Source: JBBQXK01 sp038251625
GTDB taxonomy: Bacteria; Pseudomonadota; Alphaproteobacteria; Rhodobacterales; Rhodobacteraceae
Length of the DNA: 17,785 bases
Direction of reading: 5' to 3'
Assembly (NCBI GenBank): GCA_038251625.1
Contig: JBBSBE010000081.1
Coordinates: 1 to 17,785, forward strand
Under the pieces are notes generated by a model that was not told the DNA's origin, did no database searches, and was given only the letters and a program-made list of their open reading frames with translations. Below are positions 7,384 to 13,749 of the stretch, in pieces (the stretch's first letter is position 1; every line of letters starts with the position of its first letter). Both the position numbers and the translations under genes were made by a program.

Positions 7384-7863
7384 ATGCACCAGACCCACAA
7401 CACTTTGTCCGAAAACATCCGGACGCAATCCGTGGCCCTCTTGAACAAACAATTGGCGGCGGCGATCGACCTGCACGGGCAGATCAAGCAGGCGCACTGG
7501 AACGTGCGCGGCCCCAACTTCATCGGCATTCACGAGTTGTTCGACAAAGTTGCGCAAACCGCACTGGAGGCGTCCGACCTGATCGCAGAACGCACAGCGG
7601 GCTTGGGCGGCACAGCCGAGGGCACCATCCAGGTGGCCAGCGCCAAGTCGTATCTTTTGCTCTATGAGTTGGGTGTTGCCGACGAAGCAAAGCACGTCTT
7701 TGCTGTCAGCGCTGCCCTGGCGGCCTTTGGTCAACAGGTGCGCTTAGCGGCGGGGCTATCGACAACACAGGGCGATGCGACCACGGCGGATCTGTTCACC
7801 GAAATCTCGCGCGGGATTGATCAGCAGTTGTGGTTCGTCGAGTCCCACCGTGTCCCAGCTTAG
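7384..7863 (+). CDS. dps: Dps, DNA-protecting ferritin-like protein
   Basis: The product has 159 residues, close to the usual Dps length, and forms a single ferritin-like four-helix domain. The intersubunit ferroxidase site is complete: H38 and W39 (QAHWNVRGPNF), H50 and D54 (IHELFD), D65 and E69 (SDLIAER), equivalent to E. coli H51, H63, D67, D78 and E82. Dps forms a 12-subunit shell that oxidises Fe(II) with peroxide, stores the iron and protects DNA in starvation and oxidative stress. AAGGGA lies about 12 bases before ATG 7384. The N-terminus is short with few basic residues, so DNA binding may be weak. The leader carries a 15-mer and a CCTCCC-loop hairpin shared with the next dps-like gene. 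Confidence 0.94.
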   Translation: MHQTHNTLSENIRTQSVALLNKQLAAAIDLHGQIKQAHWNVRGPNFIGIHELFDKVAQTALEASDLIAERTAGLGGTAEGTIQVASAKSYLLLYELGVADEAKHVFAVSAALAAFGQQVRLAAGLSTTQGDATTADLFTEISRGIDQQLWFVESHRVPA

Positions 7864-8059
7864 CGATCAGCTCCACCAGCTTTTTGGGCCAGAACAGGTG
7901 TGAGATCAGCATCGGTGCAAGGTCAATGTGCCGATGCCTGATCCCAACAAACTGTCGGGCACGGTTCATGACCAGATCTAAGCCTGGGTCAACGCAGGCG
8001 GCTCTGGCGGAGAATACGATGCGCCGCCGTTCGGTGACTTGTTTTCAAGGCCACTTTAG
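7850..8059 (+). pseudogene. possible decayed small gene overlapping the dps 3' end
   Basis: One reading frame from GTG 7850 to TAG 8057-8059 looks protein-like (QLSDQLHQLFGPEQV, then VPMPDPNKLSGTVHDQI, then AWVNAGGSGGEYDAPPFGDLF) but is broken by TGA at 7901 and TAA at 7979. Its first codons overlap the end of dps in another frame. I do not recognise the family. It could be a small dps-coupled gene that has decayed, or chance. The rest of the stretch up to 8083 shows nothing. Confidence 0.3.
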
Positions 8060-8083
8060 CCGCGCGCCCGGATTGTGCTGCCA

Positions 8084-8098
8084 TGAGTAGTTTCCGAG
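8084..8098 (+). repeat. 15-bp repeat, copy 2, upstream of the second dps-like gene
   Basis: TGAGTAGTTTCCGAG is identical to 7213-7227 and 871 bases from it. Similarity of the flanking leader continues in patches to the start codon. Confidence 0.8.
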
Positions 8099-8182
8099 GC
8101 TTGCTGCAACAACAATAAGGATGTCCGCTTGGTCAAGGTGGGTGTCCTGCAGTTTCCTGGGCGCACCGACGCAGCGTTTGGA

Positions 8183-8207
8183 GCGGCTTTTACCTCCCTT
8201 AAGCCGC
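8183..8207 (+). promoter_or_regulatory. leader hairpin 2 with CCTCCC loop, before the dps-like gene
   Basis: The stem GCGGCTT/AAGCCGC (7 perfect pairs) closes an 11-base loop TTACCTCCCTT, ending 40 bases before the start codon. It is homologous to hairpin 1 with two compensatory stem changes and the same CCTCCC in the loop. No T-run follows, so it is not an ordinary terminator. Confidence 0.65.
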
Positions 8208-8247
8208 AAAGGGCGCCCACCGTTCTTGAGAAAAGGATTTTAACGCC

Positions 8248-8730
8248 ATGACGGCCGCGCTGAACGCTAGTAAGGAAGAAGCCAGACAACAGTCGCTGGC
8301 TATGTTGAACCAGCATCTTGCACTGGCGGTGATCCTGCAAGACAGGATGCGGCGATCCCCCCGCCACCGGATGGGCGCAAACTTTATCATGATCGATGAC
8401 ATGTGCGATCAGGTGGCCGGCCTGATGGAAACCTGCACGATGCGCATCGCAGATCGTCTGCATGATCTTGGCGGCACAGTGCGCTGGCCGGTGCTGCTGG
8501 ACGAGGTTATGTCGGAGATTAGTGTGCGCCACCCAAGCATGACCAGCCAACTGATCAACGGTTTGCCGGACATGGAGCCGCTGGATGCCTTCGGGCAATC
8601 GGTACTGGATGCCGTCACGGTGGCAGCGGCTTATGGCGACACGGCGACCGCCGTGGTTATGGAGCAAATCTGGAGGGGCGTCGACCGGCAGCTGTGGAAA
8701 GTCGGCGTCCAACGGTATACCCGCCAATAG
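8248..8730 (+). CDS. Dps-like paralogue with lost ferroxidase ligands
   Basis: The product has 160 residues and aligns without gaps to the neighbouring Dps through at least residue 70 (both have S16, L20-N21, L24-A25, G43, N45-F46-I47, I49, D54, V56-A57, A68, R70 and a following LGG). Near the C-terminus it keeps LDAFGQ-like and GVDRQLW segments. The ferroxidase positions are changed: H38 to P, W39 to R, H50 to D, D65 to M and E69 to D; only D54 remains. It probably still folds as a ferritin-like bundle but is unlikely to oxidise iron in the Dps way. It might co-assemble with Dps, bind another ligand, or be drifting. The frame is intact, the leader resembles that of dps, and the genes form a tandem duplication. 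AAAAGG is about 15 bases before ATG 8248, a weak and distant ribosome binding site. Confidence 0.8.
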   Translation: MTAALNASKEEARQQSLAMLNQHLALAVILQDRMRRSPRHRMGANFIMIDDMCDQVAGLMETCTMRIADRLHDLGGTVRWPVLLDEVMSEISVRHPSMTSQLINGLPDMEPLDAFGQSVLDAVTVAAAYGDTATAVVMEQIWRGVDRQLWKVGVQRYTRQ

Positions 8731-8770
8731 CCAAGCAGGCGCATCGGTTGCCCGACGTGCCGTTTGATCA

Positions 8771-9010
8771 CTAGACGCGGATGACGTTAGTGACGCACGG
8801 AGCCGCCCAGACCGTAATGTCCGCCAGTGCGCGTTCGTGCCAGTATTCGACGCTGCCGGTCAGGGTGACCCTGCCGTCATAGGCACTGAGATCGCTCTTT
8901 TCGGGGCTGAACCAGAACCAGTTCAGCGCGACCATGATTTCGGACTTGGTGTTAGCAGCACCGGCCATCGGCTGGATGGAGATCTGGTTCGAAATGCCCG
9001 TAACGTATGG
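8771..9010 (-). pseudogene. BON-domain protein, C-terminal remnant
   Basis: The reverse strand encodes GISNQISIQP, then a short helix-rich part, then YDGRVTLTGSVEYWHERALADITVWAAP and VTNVIRV. The G(I/V)SNQI linker, the GRVTLTGSV strand and the (A)APGVTNV ending are typical of multi-BON proteins of the OsmY type, which are periplasmic or envelope proteins induced by osmotic stress. Only about the last 80 residues remain: an in-frame TGA lies at 9013-9011 and no signal peptide or earlier BON domain follows upstream. The ending also lacks the usual few residues between NV and IRV. ATG 8968 could in principle start a 65-residue product, but it would begin within a domain. It is a fossil of another stress gene, probably cut by the IS6-type event next to it. 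Confidence 0.65.
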
Positions 9011-9095
9011 TCAGATTAAAATGACCTGTTAGGGTTTGAGCTAGGAATTTCGGCTGCCGTCGCGTGGCGCTGCATTGCCACAATCATTAAAAAAA

Positions 9096-9591
9096 CTGAG
9101 TCTTACCGAAAGCGTGAAGGTCAGGACGGAAAGCGACAGGCCGGTCTTTTTAATCTGACAGTGCCCGCACTACCCCTGGCGGGCCGTGGATCACGAGTGC
9201 GAGATGCTGGAAAACTTGTCGCCAAGACGCGAGATCGCCTGTCAGCGTTGAAATTCTGAAGAAATCGACGAAACGCCAATGATGACCTAAGGCCATCGTG
9301 AGGGATCGTCTTTGTTCTTTCGAGGCCGCACTGAAGGATCTGGGCCGCGGTGATGACCGCGAGATGGGGCGTTGGCTCAACAACCGGCCCGAGAGCTCCC
9401 ATCTGCCGTTTCGACGACAGGAGTGGGCATTGTTGCGGGTCCGGCGGATTCGGACGCTACAGAAGTTTGCCTCGATCTATGCTTGGTCCACAACCACTTC
9501 CCAACGGAGCGCCACCTCGATAACCGCAACACCTACATGCAGACCCGCGGCCGCCGCCCTCGCAGACTGGCGCGGCCTTTTCGCCGCCTGA
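9096..9591 (+). pseudogene. IS6-family transposase remnant, frameshifted
   Basis: Pieces of one transposase are found in order but in different frames: HYPWRAVDHECEMLENL (from 9168), KKSTKRQ followed by two stops, AIVRDRLCSFEAALKDLG (from 9292), GRWLNNRPESSHLPFRRQE and RIRTLQKFASIYA, then after a shift LVHNHFPTERHLDNRNTY (from 9483), then after a shift back ALADWRGLF and a stop at 9589-9591. These match the catalytic core and C-terminus of alphaproteobacterial IS6-type DDE transposases, including the catalytic Glu in NNRxE and the Asp before RL. The N-terminal zinc-finger/HTH part and clear end repeats are missing. At least two frameshifts and two stop codons make it inactive. The left limit is approximate. 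Confidence 0.75.
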
Positions 9592-9761
9592 CGCCAAGCT
9601 GGGTACGGCAAGCAGAGACTGGTTCGCATTCGTTTGACGTGCCGCAGGACAAGCGCACGGAAAGCTTCTTGCGCCGTGTCAGTTAAGCTGCATCGGTGCC
9701 GACGCAGCTCTGGCGCGGAGACAGGTCCGAAATTGTCATCCGTATTTGCCACAGTCAGCAT

Positions 9762-9786
9762 GGAACGAATGGCTCAGCCACGCGTT
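9762..9786 (+). promoter_or_regulatory. EcfG-type promoter, distal, osmF operon
   Basis: GGAAC at 9762-9766 and CGTT at 9783-9786 are separated by 16 bases, a perfect match to the EcfG consensus. It lies 210 bases before the osmF start, with no gene between. Confidence 0.65.
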
Positions 9787-9872
9787 AGAGGCTTGGGATC
9801 AGAACGGCAGGGAACCGTCCTCGGGCGGCCTCGAACGACTTAGGCCAACAACATTCGCCAATCACGACTTCG

Positions 9873-9897
9873 GGAACATCCAGCGCGATCCGACGTT
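9873..9897 (+). promoter_or_regulatory. EcfG-type promoter, proximal, osmF operon
   Basis: GGAAC at 9873-9877 and CGTT at 9894-9897 are separated by 16 bases. A transcript starting near 9904 would have a leader of about 90 bases. It is the best candidate for the main stress promoter of the transporter operon. Confidence 0.78.
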
Positions 9898-9995
9898 TTC
9901 ACCCGCGACCTGGCCTCCGGGTTCGCACCAACAAAAAAGTAAGTGCTTCCGTATTTTACCACCAGCCCACATCACATCGACCAGGAGTAAGTTAC

Positions 9996-10904
9996 ATGCT
10001 GAAACCGTACTTTTTGCCCACCGCTGTTGCGGTGTTCACCGTTATGGCTTCGGTTGCGTCCGCAGACATCGTCGTGTCGTCCAAAATCGACACCGAAGGC
10101 GGACTGTTGGGAAACATCATCGCGCTGGCGCTGGAATCTGCGGGGCTTCCGGTCGAACGCAGGCTGCAATTGGGCGGTACGCAAGTGGTGCGTGAGGCAC
10201 TATTGGCCGATCAAATCGATATTTATCCTGAATATACGGGAAATGCGGCTTTCTTCTTCAATGAGGCTGATCTGGACATCTGGAACGACGCGCAAGGCGG
10301 ATATGACCGTGCGGCCGAACTGGATGCTGACCAAAACGCCGTGGTTTGGCTGACCCCGTCGCCCGCAAACAACACATGGGCCATTGCGGTAACTGGGCCC
10401 GTGGCAGACGAAAACGGGCTGGTCACGATGTCGGATTTCGGGGCCTGGGTCGCTGGCGGAGGTCAGGTCAAGCTTGCCGCGTCTACGGAATTCGTGTCCT
10501 CACCGGCTGTTTTGCCCGCCATGCAGGTAACGTATGGATTTGAACTGACCCCGGATCAGACTGTGGTGCTGTCGGGCGGTGACACGGCTGCGACCATTCA
10601 GGCAGCAGCAAGAGGGACCTCTGGCGTCAATGCGGCCATGGTCTATGGCACCGATGGCGGCGTGGCGGCCACGGGTTTGGTTGTGATGGCAGACGACAAG
10701 GGCGTTCAGCCGGTCTATGCCCCGACGCCGATCATCCGGGCCGAGGTTCTGGCGCAGTATCCGGCGATTGCCGATGTGCTGAAACCGATTTTCGAGGGTC
10801 TGGACCTTGTCACGCTGCAAGAGCTGAACGGGCGCATTCAGGTGGGCGGCGAGCCTGCTGAAGCAGTTGCGCGTGACTATCTCAGTCGCGCGGCTGCCGA
10901 CTGA
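9996..10904 (+). CDS. osmF: osmoprotectant ABC transporter, substrate-binding protein (OsmF/YehZ type)
   Basis: The product has 302 residues. A Sec signal peptide covers residues 1-23 (cleavage after SVASA), so the protein is periplasmic. The mature part is an OpuAC/QAT-type binding domain: VVSSKIDTEGGLLGNIIALAL at the start, then LGGTQVVREALLADQIDIYPEYTGNA, the classic ligand-loop region of glycine-betaine/choline binding proteins, and later TWAIAVTG and APTPIIRAEVL. Length matches E. coli OsmF (about 305). It would deliver betaine-like solutes to the YehW/YehY permease. In E. coli OsmF is RpoS-controlled and its system has low betaine affinity, so the true ligand is uncertain. The start is fixed by AGGAG 8 bases upstream. 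It is the first gene of a four-gene operon with two EcfG-type promoters before it. Confidence 0.93.
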   Translation: MLKPYFLPTAVAVFTVMASVASADIVVSSKIDTEGGLLGNIIALALESAGLPVERRLQLGGTQVVREALLADQIDIYPEYTGNAAFFFNEADLDIWNDAQGGYDRAAELDADQNAVVWLTPSPANNTWAIAVTGPVADENGLVTMSDFGAWVAGGGQVKLAASTEFVSSPAVLPAMQVTYGFELTPDQTVVLSGGDTAATIQAAARGTSGVNAAMVYGTDGGVAATGLVVMADDKGVQPVYAPTPIIRAEVLAQYPAIADVLKPIFEGLDLVTLQELNGRIQVGGEPAEAVARDYLSRAAAD

Positions 10905-10914
10905 TCGTGGGACA

Positions 10915-12090
10915 ATGATCGTTGCCTCCCATCGTCGGGGACTGTCCGCGCCCGGCGTCCTTTTCGCTGTCCTCGGGCTGGGCGCGCTGCTGTTTCCATT
11001 CATGACGATCGCCGCCAACCGGATCGTTGCTGGCGACGGGATCAGGATCTGGAATCTTGCTGCCCCTGCGGCGATATGGCCGGGCCTGGCGGCAGTTGTT
11101 GTGGGGCTGGTGCTCGGGATATCCGACAAGATGATCTGGGCGCGCCTCGCGGGTGCAGTTCTGGGCTTGGCGGGATTGGTGGTGTTGTTGATGCAAGGTT
11201 CCCCGGCGTTGTTGGCGGGTGCTGGCGCCAACGCCCGCGTATCGCCGGCGGTTGGGTTCTGGTGCCTGCTGGGCGTATTGCTTTTGCTGGTCGCGGATGC
11301 GGTGGCTGGCATGGTGCCAGGTCCCTTGATGCGGGCTGGGCTTCTGGCATTTGCGCTTGGGGCATTGGTGGCAGTCCTGTGGTCAGGCGCGCTATCAGAC
11401 CTGTCGATCTTTCAGGAATATGCCAGCCGCCGGGATGCGTTTGTTGCCGCCACATGGCAGCATCTGGGTCTAGCCTTCGGCTCGCTGGTTGCCGCAGCGG
11501 CGATCGGTTTTCCGCTCGGTATTATGTGCCACCACAGGGTCAGATTTCGCAACGCGATATTGCCGTTTCTCAGTTTCTTGCAGACCATCCCGTCGCTTGC
11601 GATGTTCGGGTTGATGATCCCGGTCCTGGCCTGGGTGGGGGCAACGGTTCCGGGGGCGCAAGCCATCGGCATTGCAGGGATCGGTTTTGCCCCGGCGTTT
11701 CTGGCGCTGGTCCTGTATTCCCTGCTGCCCGTGGTGGGCAACACGGTCGCAGGGCTGGCCGCAGCACCCGAGGCCGCACGCGATGCCGCCCGCGGCATGG
11801 GCATGACCCCGCGACAGCGCCTGTGGCGGGTAGAGCTACCGCTGGGCCTGCCGATCATCCTGACCGGGCTGCGCATCGTGCTGGTCCAGAACATCGGCCT
11901 TGCGGTGATCGCCGGGCTGATCGGCGGTGGTGGATTTGGCACGTTCGTCTTTCAGGGGCTGAACCAGACAGCGACCGATCTGATCTTGCTGGGCGCGCTG
12001 CCCACCGTTGCGCTTGCGCTGACGGCGGCCATTTTCATGGACATCATCGTTGATTTGACCCGCGCAGTGCCGGATGCCCGAAATGATTGA
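10915..12090 (+). CDS. yehY: osmoprotectant ABC transporter permease (YehY type)
   Basis: The product is 391 residues from ATG 10915, 10 bases after the osmF stop. A TTG at 10867 in the same frame would overlap osmF and is less likely. It is an inner-membrane protein with several hydrophobic N-terminal segments (about residues 1-160), an extra membrane region typical of YehY, then a BPD_transp_1 permease domain. The permease segment includes FLQTIPSLAMFGLMIP and the EAA loop EAARDAARGMGMTPRQRLWR, which docks onto the ATPase, followed by LPIILTGLRI. Length agrees with E. coli YehY (about 385). Its last 17 bases overlap the start of the ATPase gene, indicating translational coupling. Confidence 0.93.
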   Translation: MIVASHRRGLSAPGVLFAVLGLGALLFPFMTIAANRIVAGDGIRIWNLAAPAAIWPGLAAVVVGLVLGISDKMIWARLAGAVLGLAGLVVLLMQGSPALLAGAGANARVSPAVGFWCLLGVLLLLVADAVAGMVPGPLMRAGLLAFALGALVAVLWSGALSDLSIFQEYASRRDAFVAATWQHLGLAFGSLVAAAAIGFPLGIMCHHRVRFRNAILPFLSFLQTIPSLAMFGLMIPVLAWVGATVPGAQAIGIAGIGFAPAFLALVLYSLLPVVGNTVAGLAAAPEAARDAARGMGMTPRQRLWRVELPLGLPIILTGLRIVLVQNIGLAVIAGLIGGGGFGTFVFQGLNQTATDLILLGALPTVALALTAAIFMDIIVDLTRAVPDARND

Positions 12091-13018
12091 AATCAAAGGC
12101 CTCACCAAAGTATATGGCGACGTCAAAGCCGTTGATGACGTCACCATGACGGTGGAAACCGGCACGATCACCGTCATTGTGGGCACCTCCGGGTCTGGCA
12201 AGACCACGCTTTTGCGCATGGTCAACCGCCTTGAAGAGCCGACATCGGGCGAGGTGTGGATCAACGGCATATCAACGCAGTCGGTGCCGCCACACATCCT
12301 GCGGCGGCGCATCGGCTATGCCATTCAGGGGCACGGGCTGTTTCCGCATCACACCGTGGCGCGCAACATCGCCGCCGTACCCACGCTGCTGAACTGGCCG
12401 CGTGACAAGATCGCCGCCCGCGTCGATGAATTGCTTGCGCTGTTTTCGATGGACCCGGTCCAGTTTCGCGATCGCTATCCCGCCGATCTGTCCGGCGGGC
12501 AACAACAGCGCGTCGGCGTGGCCCGCGCACTGGCATCCAGACCCGATCTGATGCTGATGGATGAACCCTTTGGCGCGCTGGACCCGATCATCCGGGCCCG
12601 TGCGCAAGGTGATCTGCGCCGCATCCAAAGGAAACTCGGGTCCACCATCATGCTGGTGACCCATGACATGGATGAGGCGATCCGGCTTGCCGACAAGATC
12701 GCGGTGATGGATGCCGGGAGGCTGGTTCAATACGGCACCCCCGCCGAGATCATCACGCATCCTGCAACAGACTTCGTGGCCGATATGGTCGGCGATGTGG
12801 AACGCCCTTTGCGGCTCTTGTCGCTGATCCCGGTGTCGCAGGTCGTGGTCAACGGCCCTGCCGAAGGTGCTGCCATCACGTCGGACGCAAGCCTGCGCGA
12901 CGCGTTATCCGCCTGCCTGTGGACCGGTCGCACAGCGGTGCCGGTGGAACAGGGTGGCGTACAGATCGGTCATGTGACCCTTGATGCGATCCGTGGTTGC
13001 GCGGAAGTTCAGCCATGA
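12074..13018 (+). CDS. yehX: osmoprotectant ABC transporter ATP-binding protein (YehX type)
   Basis: The product has 314 residues and is the cytoplasmic ATPase of the importer. It has Walker A GTSGSGKTT (37-45), the Q-loop Gln in YAIQGHGLFP (about 85), signature LSGGQQQR (139-146), Walker B LMLMDEP (159-165) followed by the D-loop FGALD, and the switch His in LVTHDMDEA. The C-terminal about 75 residues after GDVERPL form a single weak CBS-like segment (SLRDALSACLWTGRTAVPV, then IGHVTLDAI), as in proline/betaine transporter ATPases where CBS domains sense ionic strength. The start ATG 12074 overlaps yehY by 17 bases, and the stop overlaps the yehW start (ATGA). Confidence 0.94.
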   Translation: MPEMIEIKGLTKVYGDVKAVDDVTMTVETGTITVIVGTSGSGKTTLLRMVNRLEEPTSGEVWINGISTQSVPPHILRRRIGYAIQGHGLFPHHTVARNIAAVPTLLNWPRDKIAARVDELLALFSMDPVQFRDRYPADLSGGQQQRVGVARALASRPDLMLMDEPFGALDPIIRARAQGDLRRIQRKLGSTIMLVTHDMDEAIRLADKIAVMDAGRLVQYGTPAEIITHPATDFVADMVGDVERPLRLLSLIPVSQVVVNGPAEGAAITSDASLRDALSACLWTGRTAVPVEQGGVQIGHVTLDAIRGCAEVQP

Positions 13019-13749
13019 GGGCTGCAAATGCCTTGCGTCTGGCGGTGCTGATCCTGTTGCTGGCACTGGTGATCCGACCGCAGTGGTTTGAGGTTGTCTT
13101 TGCGCCTTTGGCCCCCGCTGGCGGGCCCGTGATGTATGAACGTGCCTCGCTTTTGTCGCTGTCGCTCAACCATCTTGGCCTTGTGATCGCCGCATCTGCC
13201 GCGGCGACGCTGGTGGCTGTGGCATTGGCTATTCTGGTCACGCGTCCGGCCGGGGCTGCTTTTCGTCCGCTAGCCCGCAGCATTGCCAACATGGGCCAGA
13301 CCTTTCCGCCCGTTGCAGTGCTGGCACTGGCTGTGCCAAGCTTGGGGTACGGGTCGGGTCCGACTCTGGTCGCGCTGTTCCTGTATGGTCTATTGCCAAT
13401 TCTGGAGAACGCCATCACCGGCCTGATAAACCTGCCCCTTGCCACAATGGAGGCCGCGCGTGGGATTGGCCTTTCGCGCTGGCAAAGCCTGACGCGTGTA
13501 GAGATCCCGCTAGCGCTGCCGGTCATCCTGACAGGCATTCGCCTGTCTGTCGTCATTGCACTGGGAACAGCAACAATCGGATCAACTGTCGCGGCCCGCA
13601 CCTTGGGCGAGGTGATCATCGCGGGGCTGTTGACCAACAACACGGCTTTTGTCCTGCAGGGCGGGCTGATTGTGGGTCTGTTTGCCGCGCTGATCTATGA
13701 TGCGATGGTGCAAACCGAAGCACGCATTGCACACGGCGCGCGCATTTGA
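13015..13749 (+). CDS. yehW: osmoprotectant ABC transporter permease (YehW type)
   Basis: The product has 244 residues from ATG 13015, whose ATGA overlaps the yehX stop. An in-frame TTG at 12997 is less likely. It is an inner-membrane permease with about six hydrophobic segments: LRLAVLILLLALVI at the N-terminus, then LGLVIAASAAATLVAVALAI, a central FPPVAVLALAVPSLGYG segment, the EAA loop MEAARGIGLSRWQSLTRVEIPL, and a C-terminal segment near GGLIVGLFAALIYDAM. Length matches E. coli YehW (about 243). It pairs with YehY to form the membrane channel. It is the last gene of the operon; no clear terminator follows. Confidence 0.93.
   Translation: MRAANALRLAVLILLLALVIRPQWFEVVFAPLAPAGGPVMYERASLLSLSLNHLGLVIAASAAATLVAVALAILVTRPAGAAFRPLARSIANMGQTFPPVAVLALAVPSLGYGSGPTLVALFLYGLLPILENAITGLINLPLATMEAARGIGLSRWQSLTRVEIPLALPVILTGIRLSVVIALGTATIGSTVAARTLGEVIIAGLLTNNTAFVLQGGLIVGLFAALIYDAMVQTEARIAHGARI

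Larger units (their letters stand above)
9592..9995. other. regulatory region upstream of osmF
   Basis: I find no convincing gene. It holds two EcfG-type promoter matches (9762-9786 and 9873-9897), both facing osmF, and a strong ribosome binding site AGGAG at 9983-9987, 8 bases before the osmF ATG. The part before 9760 may be flank of the IS6 remnant. Confidence 0.5.

Noticed and set aside
8056..8727. 223-residue reverse-strand frame across the second dps-like gene
   Set aside because: The plus-strand product aligns with Dps without gaps; the reverse frame is a GC-content by-product.
9121..9402. reverse-strand frames at the IS6 remnant and 9477-9761
   Set aside because: The plus strand carries several transposase motifs in order; the reverse frames are not recognisable.
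10867..10914. TTG start of yehY overlapping osmF by 38 bases
   Set aside because: ATG 10915 gives the usual YehY length and a natural 10-base gap; the added residues are polar and not membrane-like.
11076..12053. 325-residue plus-strand frame overlapping yehY in another phase
   Set aside because: It is Gly/Arg-rich without hydrophobic segments, while the yehY frame has the permease EAA loop and membrane segments.
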